Assembly: GCF_900184265.1 (NCBI RefSeq)
Contig: NZ_FXXA01000002.1
Coordinates: 1,448,918-1,512,917, forward strand
Reading direction: 5' to 3'
Origin: Eggerthella timonensis
GTDB lineage: Bacteria; Actinomycetota; Coriobacteriia; Coriobacteriales; Eggerthellaceae
DNA: 64,000 nt
Shown: positions 23,710 to 32,852 of the stretch, one piece after another
Numbering within the stretch: position 1 is the first letter of the stretch
How the letters are laid out: every line of letters starts with the position of its first letter
Made by a program: the position numbers and the translations under genes
Notes under the pieces: generated by a model
Databases searched by the model: none
What the model was told of the DNA's origin: nothing
What the model saw: the letters and a program-made list of their open reading frames with translations, nothing else

Positions 23710-25044
23710 ATGGCTCGTTTATTCGGCACGGATGGCGTGCGCGGAGTCGCGAACAAGGAACTGACGTGCGAGACGGCCTTCAGGCTGGGCCAGGCCGCCG
23801 TGGCGTTCCAGGGAAAGACCATCCTCATCGGCAAAGACACGCGCCTGTCCGGCGACATGCTGGAAGCGGCCGTTGCGGCGGGCATCATGTCGATGGGCGG
23901 CACGGCGCTCTTGGCCGGCATCATCCCGACGCCCGCCATCGCGCTCTTGGTGCGCGAGCTCGTCTGCGACGGCGGCATCGTCATATCCGCTTCGCACAAC
24001 CCGCCCGAGTACAACGGCATCAAGCTGTTCGACGGCCAGGGCTTCAAGCTGCCCGATGCGGTGGAGGACGAGATCGAGGCCTTCGTGGCCGCGGGCGGCC
24101 CGCCGGCCGAGGAGCTCCCGGGCGGCGACGAGGTGGGCGTGGCCCTGCCGGTGGAGGATGCCTGCGAGCTCTACATCGCGCACGCCGTGTCCACGGTGGC
24201 AAACGAGGGCATCGATTTCACGGGCCTCAAGGTGGCGCTCGACGTGGGCCATGGCGCTTCGTGCATGACGAGCGCCGAGGCGCTGCGCCGTCTGGGCGCC
24301 GAGGTCGTCGTGGTCAACGAGGACTTCGACGGCACCGACATCAACGTGCAGTGCGGCTCCACGCATCTTGAGCCGCTGCGCGCGCTCGTGGCCGAGACGG
24401 GCGCCGACGTCGGCATCGCGCACGACGGCGACGCCGACCGCGTCATGCTCATGGACGCCAAGGGCAACGAGATCGACGGCGACGTGGTGGAGGCCGTGTG
24501 CGCCATCGACCTGCACAAGCGCGGTCTGCTGTCCGGCGGCACCGCCGTGTCCACCGTCATGTGCAACCTCGGCCTCACCCACGCCTTGCGCGATGCGGGC
24601 ATCGAGCTCGTCCAGACGAAGGTGGGCGACCGCTACGTGCTGGAGGCCATGCGCGAGGGCGGGTTCATCCTGGGCGGCGAGCAGAGCGGCCACATGATCT
24701 TCCTCGAGCACAACTCCACGGGCGACGGCCTCGTGACGGCGCTCCAGTTCCTGGCCGCGTGCCAGCGCGCGGGCTCCACGATCGAGGAAGCCGCGCGCGC
24801 GATGACGCGCTTCCCGCAGACGCTCATCAACGTGCGCGTGGGCGACAAGCATGCCGTGGACGGCAACGCGGCCGTGCAGGATGCGGTGCGCGCCGCCGAA
24901 GCCGAGCTGGGCGACTCGGGACGTGTGCTGCTGCGCCCTTCGGGCACCGAGCCGGTCGTGCGCGTCATGGTCGAGGCTGCCAGCGCCGAGGAGGCCGAAC
25001 GCCACGCGCGCGCCATCGCCGACGTGGTGGAGCGCGAAGTCTAG
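23710..25044 (+). CDS. glmM: Phosphoglucosamine mutase
   Basis: The 444-residue enzyme interconverts glucosamine-6-phosphate and glucosamine-1-phosphate for UDP-GlcNAc and hence peptidoglycan. All four family signatures are present: the N-terminal FGTDGVRG, the active-site serine loop ISASHNPPEYNG (Ser95), the metal loop AHDGDADR, and the phosphate-binding RPSGTEPVVRVM near the end, with GGEQSGH in domain 3. Length is standard. It follows hisE by one base, so the two are probably cotranscribed, and a strong terminator follows at 25069. Confidence 0.97.
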   Translation: MARLFGTDGVRGVANKELTCETAFRLGQAAVAFQGKTILIGKDTRLSGDMLEAAVAAGIMSMGGTALLAGIIPTPAIALLVRELVCDGGIVISASHNPPEYNGIKLFDGQGFKLPDAVEDEIEAFVAAGGPPAEELPGGDEVGVALPVEDACELYIAHAVSTVANEGIDFTGLKVALDVGHGASCMTSAEALRRLGAEVVVVNEDFDGTDINVQCGSTHLEPLRALVAETGADVGIAHDGDADRVMLMDAKGNEIDGDVVEAVCAIDLHKRGLLSGGTAVSTVMCNLGLTHALRDAGIELVQTKVGDRYVLEAMREGGFILGGEQSGHMIFLEHNSTGDGLVTALQFLAACQRAGSTIEEAARAMTRFPQTLINVRVGDKHAVDGNAAVQDAVRAAEAELGDSGRVLLRPSGTEPVVRVMVEAASAEEAERHARAIADVVEREV

Positions 25045-25068
25045 CCTCGTTGCCATCGCCCGGCGACA

Positions 25069-25104
25069 ACGGCCCCGGCACGCACCGCGCGTCGGGGCCG
25101 TTTC
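25069..25104 (+). terminator. Terminator after glmM
   Basis: An 11-bp stem (ACGGCCCCGGC / GTCGGGGCCGT, one wobble) with an 11-nt loop is followed by TT, 25 bases after the glmM stop. Confidence 0.75.
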
Positions 25105-25202
25105 ACGTGGTGGCGACGAAAGGCACGTGCGCCTTCGCACGTGTCGTTGGACTGCGCTTCCTGTTCGGCTGCGCAATCAAGACGATCTGGGAGGGAGACG
25201 GA

Positions 25203-25280
25203 GGGGGAGACGGAGGGACGGGGTAATTGTCTCATTTTGCCTGCAAAATGAGACAATTACCCCGTCCCTCCGTCTCCCCC
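25203..25280. repeat. Perfect 38-bp palindrome
   Basis: The arms 25203-25240 and 25243-25280 are perfectly complementary, separated by only two bases (CT). Each arm starts GGGGGAGACGGAGGGACGGG and continues through a stretch ending TCATTTTGC. An extra GGAGACGGAGGG unit precedes the left arm. The right arm ends two bases before the stop codon of the minus-strand membrane-protein gene. The centre (GTCTCATTTTGC) matches a dispersed REP-like class seen in many genomes; no second copy occurs in this window. Confidence 0.9.
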
Positions 25281-25282
25281 AA

Positions 25283-25738
25283 TCAGTCGGCGAGCGCCAC
25301 GCGCGCGTGAGTTGGCGCCGTTTCGGTTCCTGCGGATCCGCTCGCGCCTGCCGCCTGCGCCCGCGCGTCGGCCTGCATGCGGCGGAAGTTCCAGAACGTC
25401 ACCGCGAAGCAGATGAGCGCGTACACGAGCGTGATCGATGCTTTCGCGGAACCGAAGGGCGGCAACACGCCTGTCCTCGAGATCAACGAGTAAGCCATGA
25501 TCAGCAGAAACGGCAGCAACATCGCGTACTCGCTTTTGAAGTAGCGAGTCAGGTCGAGCTCCTGTTTGCGCAGCGCGCGCTTGCTGACCACGAACAGCGC
25601 GATGCCCGCGTGCATGGCGACGAGGGCGACGAAGAACCATGGCTTCTCGAGGAACTGCATGACGGTCAGGCAGCCGAACGTGACGATGGCGGCCGTCAGA
25701 AACAGGGCGAGGCCGCAGACGGGATTCTTTTCGGACAT
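25283..25738 (-). CDS. Four-helix hypothetical membrane protein
   Basis: I do not recognise a family. The 151-residue product has four hydrophobic helices (about residues 8-28, 34-52, 70-88 and 100-120), a basic loop SKRALRKQE between helices two and three, and an Ala-rich polar tail. ATG at 25738 is chosen over two upstream in-frame starts because AAGGGG lies about ten bases before it. Its stop is two bases from the 38-bp palindrome, which could serve as its transcript end. It is divergent from the AraC-type regulator at 25932, which may therefore control it; that is inference from position. Confidence 0.65.
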   Translation of the reverse strand: MSEKNPVCGLALFLTAAIVTFGCLTVMQFLEKPWFFVALVAMHAGIALFVVSKRALRKQELDLTRYFKSEYAMLLPFLLIMAYSLISRTGVLPPFGSAKASITLVYALICFAVTFWNFRRMQADARAQAAGASGSAGTETAPTHARVALAD

Positions 25739-25891
25739 CGAGCGTTCCCCTTCGGTTCGGCGGAGCATGCCTCCGCACGGCGTTTTGGCCATGATACGGG
25801 ATGCGACGGCGAACGGCGCGCACGAAGCGCGATTTCAAGGGGAAAACGGAACGACCGCAAGCGGGATCAAGCGGCGACCCGCCCGCTCCAC

Positions 25892-25897
25892 TATAGT
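25892..25897 (+). promoter_or_regulatory. -10 hexamer of the AraC-type gene
   Basis: TATAGT lies 34 bases before the start codon, followed by a GAGGAGAG ribosome site near 25917-25924. No convincing -35 is seen. Confidence 0.4.
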
Positions 25898-25931
25898 ACG
25901 CTTGCGTAGTCGAAACGAGGAGAGCGGGCGC

Positions 25932-26900
25932 ATGTACGAGTGGCATCAGCACATACAGGTGATCGTCGACGAGATCGATGCCTGCATCAAACGGCACGAC
26001 GACGAGGCGCTCGCCCTGAGCGCGCTCTCCCGCAGGCTGGGTTATTCCGAGTTCCACGTGACGAGGAAGTTCAAAGAGGTATCGGGCATGTCGTTTCGGG
26101 ACTACCTGCGCCAGCGCAGGCTGGCCTTCGCGCTCAAGGAAGTGCGCGACAGCGAGCGCAGCATGCTCGACATCGCCTTCGACTACGGCTTCTCTTCGCA
26201 CGAGGCGTTCACGCGGGCGTTCAAGGCGGCGTACGGCATCGTCCCCAGCGAATTCCGCAAGCGCCCCGCGCCGGTCGTGCTTCGTACGAAGATCAACCCG
26301 TTCGACCGGTACATTTTAGGATTAGGAGAGATCGGCATGGTGAAATCGAACGACGACGTCAAAACGTACTTCGTGACCATCCCCGCGCATAAGTTCCTGC
26401 ACGTGAGGAACGGCGAGAGCAACGGGTACTGGGACTTCTGGCGAAAGCAGAGCCTCGTGCCCGGGCAGGATCACGAGACGGTGTGCGGCCTGCTCGACAG
26501 TATCAAGGGCAAGCTGGACGACAACGGCGGCAGCGAGGCGGACAGCAGCGGCGGGCACGTGATGGCCTACATCGGCGACCCCGGCGGAAGGCTGTGCGAT
26601 TGGGGCTTCCCGCGCGTCGAGTGCTACGGCGTGCGCCTCCCCGCCTCCTACGACGGCGCGCTGCCGCCGAACCTCACGATGATGGACGTGCCGGAGGCCG
26701 AGTACCTCGTGTTCGAGCACGGCCCGTTCGACTACGAGCAGGAGAACCGCAGCGTGGAGGGCAAGATCGAGGAGGCGATGGCGACGTTCGACTTCGACGG
26801 CACCGGCTACCGCTTCGACACCGATCCGGGGCGCGTGCTGTACTTCTACCACGATCCGGAGCGCTTCTGGAAGTACGTGAGGCCGGTGAAAAAGGGCTAG
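25932..26900 (+). CDS. AraC-family regulator with GyrI-like effector domain
   Basis: The 322-residue protein has two helix-turn-helix motifs of the AraC/XylS type in its first 110 residues (LGYSEFHVTRKFKEVSGMS and the second helix pair ending YGFSSHEAFTRAFKAAYG). Its C-terminal half (about 130-322) resembles the GyrI-like/SOUL small-molecule binding fold, with the conserved acidic EHGPFDYE segment, as in Rob- or BmrR-type multidrug sensors. It could thus sense hydrophobic compounds and activate an efflux or membrane gene; the divergent membrane-protein gene is the nearest candidate. It is monocistronic, ending in a region with a convergent terminator at 27116. Confidence 0.85.
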   Translation: MYEWHQHIQVIVDEIDACIKRHDDEALALSALSRRLGYSEFHVTRKFKEVSGMSFRDYLRQRRLAFALKEVRDSERSMLDIAFDYGFSSHEAFTRAFKAAYGIVPSEFRKRPAPVVLRTKINPFDRYILGLGEIGMVKSNDDVKTYFVTIPAHKFLHVRNGESNGYWDFWRKQSLVPGQDHETVCGLLDSIKGKLDDNGGSEADSSGGHVMAYIGDPGGRLCDWGFPRVECYGVRLPASYDGALPPNLTMMDVPEAEYLVFEHGPFDYEQENRSVEGKIEEAMATFDFDGTGYRFDTDPGRVLYFYHDPERFWKYVRPVKKG

Positions 26901-27115
26901 GCCGCAAGCTTTCGGCGGGGGCGTCGCCTGGGAACGCGCGCCCCGCGGGCCGCGCAACGCGCGAGCTTCTTCCCGTCAACGCTTCGACGCGGTCCCTTGC
27001 GCGACGAACGCGCTCGTGGGATCGTGGACGGTGCGACACGGACGCGGCCGCGACCTGCCGCCGGTCGACCGCAGGCATCGTCGGACCGCGCTCCTGTCGC
27101 ATCATTGACGAACGA

Positions 27116-27147
27116 ACGCCCCCGGCTCTTCGGAGCCGGGGGCGTTT
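27116..27147. terminator. Bidirectional terminator between the AraC-type gene and ppk
   Basis: A perfect 13-bp stem (ACGCCCCCGGCTC / GAGCCGGGGGCGT) with a TTCG-type loop is followed by TTT on the plus strand. It lies between convergent genes and can serve both. Confidence 0.85.
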
Positions 27148-27168
27148 CTCATGCGATGCGGAATACGG

Positions 27169-29808
27169 TCACCTGCGTGCGAACAAGCTGAGGAAGCGCA
27201 CGAACAGGCTCGGCTTCTTGCGGGGCGGCGGGGCCGTCGCGAGGCTGCGTTCGCGCTCCGGCTGCGCCTGCGGCGCCGCGACGGGCGGCTCGATGGCGTC
27301 GGCCTCGAGCGCCGGCTCGGGCTCAGGTGCGGGCTCGACGGTTACGGGCGCCGCTGCCGCCATCGGCTCAACCGGCTTTGGCTCGACTGCGGCGGCCGCC
27401 GGCTCTGCCTCCGGCTTCTCGAACAGCTCCTCGTTCACGGGCACCTCGCTGCGCGGCGCGCTGCGGCGGTTCGCCTCGCGGGCGGCTTCCTCCTCCGCCG
27501 CTTCGAGGCGGCGCTGCTGCGCGCGCTTGATGAAGAACTCCTGCGACTCGAACAGCGTGGTCGTGCCGTCCTCGGCTTCTTCGGCGAACGCTCCGAGCGG
27601 GGTATAGCTCCGATCCGGAAGCAGCTCGCGCAGCTTCGCCGTGTCGCTCATCGATACGTCCAGGTAGCCGAGGATCTCCTCGCGCAGCCGGTCGTTCAGC
27701 ACGGGCCAGGCGATCTCGATGCGCTTGTCCATGTTGCGCGTCATGAGGTCGGCGCTCGACAGGTACAGCTTCATGCTGTCGCGCGGGCCGAACCCGTAGA
27801 TGCGGCTGTGCTCGAGCAGCCGGCCCACGATGGACACGACGCGCACGTGGTCGGTGTAGCCCTCGAGCCCCGGCACGATGCATGAGATGCCGCGCACGAA
27901 CAGCGTCACCTCGACGCCCGCCTGCGACGCCTCGACGATCTTCTCGATGACGTCCTTGTCGGTGACGGAGTTCGTCTTGAAGAACAGCCCGCACGGCTCA
28001 CCGGCCTTCGCGCGCTCGATCTGGGCGTCGATGCCCGCGAGGATCATCGGCTTGATCTGCAGCGGGGCCACCCACATGATGTCGTAGTTGTCGGAGGTGT
28101 TCTCCAGGCCCATGTTGCGGAAAAACTCGGTGGCGTCGCGTCCGAACGTCTCGTCGGTGGTGATGAACGACAGGTCGGTGTAGAGCTTGGCCGTCTTCTC
28201 GTTGTAGTTGCCGGTGCCCAGCTGCGTGATGTGCTGCAAGCCGTGCTCGGTCTGGCGCGTGATGCAGCAGATCTTCGAGTGCACCTTGAAGTCGCGGAAC
28301 CCGTAGATGACGTTGCATCCCGCCTGCTCGAAGCGCTGCGACCACTCGATGTTGTTGCTCTCGTCGAAGCGGGCGCGCAGCTCGAACAAGGCGGTCACCT
28401 CCTTGCCGTTCTCGGCGGCGGCGATGAGCGCCTCGGCCAGGTGCGACTGACTGGCCAGGCGGTACAGCGTGATCTTGATGGAGATGACCGCAGGGTCGTT
28501 CGCGGCCTCGCGCAAGAGCTGCACGAAGGCGTCCATGCTCTCGTACGGGTAGCTCAGCAGCACTTCCTTCTCGCACACCTGGTCGATGATGCGGCGGTTG
28601 CGGTCGAGGCAGCCCGGCCACTGCGGCGTGAACGGCGTGTTCGTCAGCTCGGCGCGCTTGCCCTCGGGCAGACGGCCGGCCAGGCCGAACGTGTAGCCCA
28701 TATCGAGCGGAACCTTGGTGACGTAGGCCTGGTACGGCTTGAGGTTCAGGCGCTTGAGCAGCAGCTTCTCCAACGTGGGCGACAGCGGGCGCTCGCTTTC
28801 GAGCCGCACCGGCGCCAGGCGGGAGCGCTTCTTGAGGATGCGCTTCATGTGCTCGCGGTAATCCTCGTCGTTCTCGTCGGTGCCTTCGGTGGCGTCGAGG
28901 TCGGCGTTGCGCGTGACGCAGATGACGTTGGTGTGCTTGATGGCGTACATGGAGAATATCTCGTCGGCCACCATCTCGATGGCGTGCTCGAGCAGGATGA
29001 ACTGCAGCCCGTCGCCCGGCAGGGCGATCACGCGCTCGCACTGGCGCGGCATGGGCACGAGCCCCAGCGTCACGCCCTCGGCGCCGAGGTTCTTCGCCTT
29101 CTCCTCCTTGGTCGCCTTCTCGCCGTCCTTCGCCTTGGGGGCCTTCTTCTTGGCGCCCAGCTCCTCGTTGAGGCGCAGCACCACGTACAGCGCGCCGTTC
29201 TCGAGGTGGGGGAACGGATGGCGCGAGTTGATGATCTGCGGCGACAGGAACGGCATCACGTTCTTGTGCACGTAATCGGACAGGAAGGCGCGCTGGCCGT
29301 CGTCGAGGTCCTCGGGGCGCAGGCTGCACACGCCGCGCTCGCACAGCAGCTTTCGCACGGTTTCGTAGGTGCGCTCCTGGATGGGGTACAGCTCGTGGCA
29401 GCGCGCATAGATGGCCTCGAGCTGCTCGGTCGGCGTCATGCCGGACTTCGAGTCGATGATGTGCTTCTTCACGAGCGACAGGTCGGTCAGGCTGCCCACG
29501 CGCACCATGAAGAACTCCTGCAGGTTGCTCCAGAAGATGGAGATGAAGTTCAGGCGTTCGAGCAGCGGGACCGTCTCGTCGGCGCCCTGGTCGAGCACGC
29601 GCTCGTTGAAGGTGAGCCACGACAGCTCGCGGTTCTGCATGTACGGCGCCTTGGCGGGCGCGTCTCCCTCGACGGAGGGGCTCGCGCCCTCGACTTCGTC
29701 GACCGAGGCGCGCATCTCGTCCGCGCGCGTTTCCGCGAGCGGGACCGGCGCTTGGCCGACGGGTGCCTCGGTGGTGGTGTCGGTGGCGGATTTCTTGGCG
29801 GTGTCCAT
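27169..29808 (-). CDS. ppk1: Polyphosphate kinase 1 with C-terminal extension
   Basis: The 879-residue PPK1 makes polyphosphate reversibly from ATP. The N-terminal ELSWLTFNERVLDQ, the catalytic histidine segment KVHSKICCITRQ (His near residue 510), GTGNYNEKTAKLYTDL and the SSADLMTRNMDKRIE motif all match the family. It exceeds the usual 680-740 residues: there is a lysine-rich insert near 220-245 (KAKDGEKATKEEKAK) and a Pro/Ala/Glu-rich tail from about 785 that ends in a hydrophobic-basic helix, SLFVRFLSLFARR. ATG at 29808 has GGGAAGGGGAC upstream. It follows ppx by 42 bases on the same strand. Confidence 0.95.
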   Translation of the reverse strand: MDTAKKSATDTTTEAPVGQAPVPLAETRADEMRASVDEVEGASPSVEGDAPAKAPYMQNRELSWLTFNERVLDQGADETVPLLERLNFISIFWSNLQEFFMVRVGSLTDLSLVKKHIIDSKSGMTPTEQLEAIYARCHELYPIQERTYETVRKLLCERGVCSLRPEDLDDGQRAFLSDYVHKNVMPFLSPQIINSRHPFPHLENGALYVVLRLNEELGAKKKAPKAKDGEKATKEEKAKNLGAEGVTLGLVPMPRQCERVIALPGDGLQFILLEHAIEMVADEIFSMYAIKHTNVICVTRNADLDATEGTDENDEDYREHMKRILKKRSRLAPVRLESERPLSPTLEKLLLKRLNLKPYQAYVTKVPLDMGYTFGLAGRLPEGKRAELTNTPFTPQWPGCLDRNRRIIDQVCEKEVLLSYPYESMDAFVQLLREAANDPAVISIKITLYRLASQSHLAEALIAAAENGKEVTALFELRARFDESNNIEWSQRFEQAGCNVIYGFRDFKVHSKICCITRQTEHGLQHITQLGTGNYNEKTAKLYTDLSFITTDETFGRDATEFFRNMGLENTSDNYDIMWVAPLQIKPMILAGIDAQIERAKAGEPCGLFFKTNSVTDKDVIEKIVEASQAGVEVTLFVRGISCIVPGLEGYTDHVRVVSIVGRLLEHSRIYGFGPRDSMKLYLSSADLMTRNMDKRIEIAWPVLNDRLREEILGYLDVSMSDTAKLRELLPDRSYTPLGAFAEEAEDGTTTLFESQEFFIKRAQQRRLEAAEEEAAREANRRSAPRSEVPVNEELFEKPEAEPAAAAVEPKPVEPMAAAAPVTVEPAPEPEPALEADAIEPPVAAPQAQPERERSLATAPPPRKKPSLFVRFLSLFARR

Positions 29809-29850
29809 GAACGTCCCCTTCCCGTAAACGCTCGCTTCCTGCATGCGTCG

Positions 29851-30774
29851 CTACCGCAGCATGCGGTCGATCAGGTATCCCTCGCGTACGCCGTATTTGC
29901 ATACCTCGAGGCGATCGGCTCCGCATGCGTCGAACAGCTCCAGAAGAATGATGCAGCCCGGCACGAGCGTGTGCACGCGCTCGGCCGAGGCCTTGAGCGC
30001 GGTGTGCGCGAACGTGTCGGGATCGGTGCGGCACCATTCCAGTATCGCATGAATTTCCCGTTTCGTCATGGTTTTCGGACGGGCGAGGGCGCCGGTGGCT
30101 TGAGCGTGCATTTTGGCGGCCGCTCGCACGCTGCCGCCGATGCCGAACAGCGCCTCCGAGCGGTACGCGTCCGGGCGCGGCAGCGCGGCGAAGCGCTGTC
30201 GGAACGCGGCGGCGATGGCGTCCATCTCGCCGGGGGTGGGCAGGATGGCGCGCACGTGCTGGGCGAACGACGAGAGCGAGCCCTGCCCGATGCTCGCGTT
30301 GTCGAAGTCGCGGCCGTGATCGATGCGCGTGAGCTCGGTGGAGCCGCCGCCGATGTCGACGAGCGTGCCGCGCTCGACCGAACGGTCGCACGTGGCGCCG
30401 ACGAAGCCCAGGTGCGCCTCGTCCTGCGCCGACAGCAGCGAGATGGGCAGCTCGGCGCCCTCCTCGATGGCCGCGACCGCTTCTTCGCAGTTCGAGGCGT
30501 TGCGGATGACGGCGGTGGCGAACACCTCCATCTTCTCGCAGTTGAAGTACCGCGCGCGCTTCGCGTGGCCGCGCAGCACGCTGATGGCGCGGTCGATGCC
30601 GTCCTGGGTGAACGTGCCGTTCACGACGTAGGCCGACAAGCCCGCCATCACCTTGTCGTTGATGAGGCTCTTGAAGTCCTTGCTCGTGTACGTGCGCTTG
30701 TGCGCGTCCTTCACGTCGTACACGACGAGGCGTATCGAGTTCGACCCGAGGTCGACCACCGCATAGTTGGGCAT
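29851..30774 (-). CDS. ppx: Exopolyphosphatase (Ppx/GppA family, short form)
   Basis: The 307-residue protein has the ASKHA-fold signatures of Ppx/GppA: VDLGSNSIRLVVYD at the N-terminus, TAVIRNASN, and the phosphate-binding VDIGGGSTEL. It corresponds to the short, two-domain form common in actinobacteria and lacks the C-terminal HD-type domains. It removes terminal phosphate from polyphosphate, or may hydrolyse pppGpp. ATG at 30774 is preferred, preceded by GGATGGA; ATG at 30786 or TTG at 30792 are alternatives. It is first in a ppx-ppk1 unit and divergent from the PPK2-type kinase gene; TACAAT at 30838-30843 may be its -10. Confidence 0.9.
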   Translation of the reverse strand: MPNYAVVDLGSNSIRLVVYDVKDAHKRTYTSKDFKSLINDKVMAGLSAYVVNGTFTQDGIDRAISVLRGHAKRARYFNCEKMEVFATAVIRNASNCEEAVAAIEEGAELPISLLSAQDEAHLGFVGATCDRSVERGTLVDIGGGSTELTRIDHGRDFDNASIGQGSLSSFAQHVRAILPTPGEMDAIAAAFRQRFAALPRPDAYRSEALFGIGGSVRAAAKMHAQATGALARPKTMTKREIHAILEWCRTDPDTFAHTALKASAERVHTLVPGCIILLELFDACGADRLEVCKYGVREGYLIDRMLR

Positions 30775-31003
30775 CGGTCCATCCATCCGCAATCAGGCGG
30801 CTCGCCTGGGGCGATCCGCAACGTGCTCCATCCCTCCATTGTAGGCGTACCCGTGTTATCCGGCCAGAAGCGAGAGGAACTGAAAGCAGGATTTTACTTT
30901 TCTCCCTCCTCGGGGCGAGGTCGTCGGCTTCAATCGGATCGTGAACCCCGCCCCGAGCCCCGAGCGAGCGGTGCCTCGGCCCGGCTCTCCGGGAACCTTG
31001 TGG

Positions 31004-31009
31004 TACTAT
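31004..31009 (+). promoter_or_regulatory. -10 hexamer of the PPK2-type gene
   Basis: TGG-TACTAT lies 28 bases before the start codon with AGGAAAGGAAG as ribosome site. This promoter is back-to-back with that of ppx. Confidence 0.4.
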
Positions 31010-31036
31010 GAACCTCTCGAAGGAAAGGAAGCGCCC

Positions 31037-32773
31037 ATGCTGGAGACCGTCGATTTCTCACTCGAACCGCTTTCGAAAGACGTCTACAAGGCGCGTCGCG
31101 ACGAGCTGATGGAGCGGCTCGTGGTGCTGCAGCAGCGGGCGCGCGTGCAGGGCGTGGGGCTGGTCGTGCTGTTCGAGGGGTGGAACGGCGCCGGTAAGGG
31201 CAGCCGCATCTCCGACCTCATGTACCATCTCGACGCACGTGCCACCAGCGTGTACGTCACCGAGAACCTCGACGTGAAGGCCGCGCGCTCGTTCGCGGGC
31301 GGCGCGCACGGCGTGACGGGCTTCTACCCGGTGATGCAGGAGTTCTGGAAGGGACTCGGCCAGCGCGGCACCATCTCGTTCTTCGATCGCGGCTGGTACA
31401 CCGCCGCCGTCCAGCACATGCTGTACACCGAGTTCGGCAAGCTCTCGCTCAAGTCGTCCAAGCGCAAGGACCAAAAGGCCGTCGCAGCCGCCATGGCCGA
31501 GGCGCGCGACGAGCGCCACATCGACGTGCTGCGCCGCTACCTCACCTCGGCGTCCGACTTCGAGCGCCAGCTGGCCGACGACGGCTACCTTGTGGTGAAG
31601 TTCTTCGTGCACGTCACGAAGGAGGCGCAGAAGAAGCGCCTCACGCGCCTGCACGACGACCCCGCTACGCGCTGGCGCGTGGGCGAGGACAAGCTGGCCA
31701 CCATCGGCAACTACGAAGAGGCGTACCGGCTCTACGACAACCTGCTGAAGGGCAGCGACTTCTCGTTTGCGCCGTGGAACCTCGTGAACGGCGAGGACAA
31801 ACGCCGCGCCAACATCCAGATCGCCGAGACGCTGGTCGATGCGCTCACGGGCGCGCTCGACGCCGCGCCCGATGCGGAAGCCGCCGCGGCCGCCGCCAAG
31901 GCGCAGGCCAACTCGGCGGGCGCCCTCGATGAAGCGCCGCTGTTCGGCCGTACTCCCGAAGAGGAGGCCCGCGTGCGCGAGGAGGCCGAGCGCGCCGCCG
32001 CCGACGCCGCCGCCCGCGCCCCGCGCGTATCGCGCTTCCGCCAAGTGGACGACCCGCCGCGTCTCGAGCGCATCGACCACGCGCTCGTGCTCGATCCCGG
32101 CGAGTACAAGGTGCAGCTCAAGGCGGAACAGGAGCGCCTCAACAAGCTGGAGATGGAGATGTACCAGAAGCGCATCCCCCTCATGATCATGTACGAGGGT
32201 TGGGACGCGGCGGGCAAGGGCGGCAACATCAAGCGCGTGGCCCAGGCGCTCGACGCCCGCGCCTACACCGTTTTCCCGAGCCCGGCCCCCACGAAGCCGG
32301 AGCTTTTGCACCCGCACCTGTGGCGCTACTGGACGCGCCTGCCCAAGGCGGGCCATGTGGGCATCTACGACCGCAGCTGGTACGGCCGCGTGCTCGTGGA
32401 GCGCGTCGAGGGCTTCGCTTCGGTGTCGGAATGGACGCGGGCGTATGACGAGATCAACGAGTTCGAGCGCGACCTGGTGCGCTGGGGCGCCATCCTGCTG
32501 AAGTTCTGGGTGGACGTCAGCCCCGAGGAGCAGCTGCGCCGCTTCCACGATCGCGAGGAGGATCCCGCGAAGCAGTGGAAGATCACCGACGAGGACTGGC
32601 GCAATCGCGACAAGTACCCCCAGTACAAAGCCGCCGTCGAAGATATCTTCCGCCTCACCAGCACGCCGTTCGCCCCTTGGATCGTCCTCGAGAGCGACGA
32701 CAAGCGCTACGCGCGCGTCAAGGCGCTTAAAATTATCAACGATGCCCTGGAAGCGCGCTTGCGCGAAAACTGA
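31037..32773 (+). CDS. Two-domain PPK2-type polyphosphate kinase (polyphosphate:AMP phosphotransferase-like)
   Basis: The 578-residue protein holds two tandem PPK2 domains, each with Walker A (FEGWNGAGKGS near residue 52; YEGWDAAGKGG near 388) and a Walker B-like DR-W-Y motif (FFDRGWY, IYDRSWYGR). Two-domain enzymes are class II PPK2, known to phosphorylate AMP to ADP with polyphosphate. The domains are joined by an Ala/Glu-rich linker at about 270-345. With ppk1 and ppx next door, the locus encodes polyphosphate synthesis, degradation and use. ATG at 31037 sits eight bases after GGAAAGGAAG. Which of the two domains is catalytic cannot be told from sequence alone. Confidence 0.9.
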   Translation: MLETVDFSLEPLSKDVYKARRDELMERLVVLQQRARVQGVGLVVLFEGWNGAGKGSRISDLMYHLDARATSVYVTENLDVKAARSFAGGAHGVTGFYPVMQEFWKGLGQRGTISFFDRGWYTAAVQHMLYTEFGKLSLKSSKRKDQKAVAAAMAEARDERHIDVLRRYLTSASDFERQLADDGYLVVKFFVHVTKEAQKKRLTRLHDDPATRWRVGEDKLATIGNYEEAYRLYDNLLKGSDFSFAPWNLVNGEDKRRANIQIAETLVDALTGALDAAPDAEAAAAAAKAQANSAGALDEAPLFGRTPEEEARVREEAERAAADAAARAPRVSRFRQVDDPPRLERIDHALVLDPGEYKVQLKAEQERLNKLEMEMYQKRIPLMIMYEGWDAAGKGGNIKRVAQALDARAYTVFPSPAPTKPELLHPHLWRYWTRLPKAGHVGIYDRSWYGRVLVERVEGFASVSEWTRAYDEINEFERDLVRWGAILLKFWVDVSPEEQLRRFHDREEDPAKQWKITDEDWRNRDKYPQYKAAVEDIFRLTSTPFAPWIVLESDDKRYARVKALKIINDALEARLREN

Positions 32774-32852
32774 GATCGCGTTACTATGGGCAGCAGTACT
32801 CAAAACGACCGTGCGCATGCGCGCGCTTGAACGAAAAAAGGGGTAAACAGCC

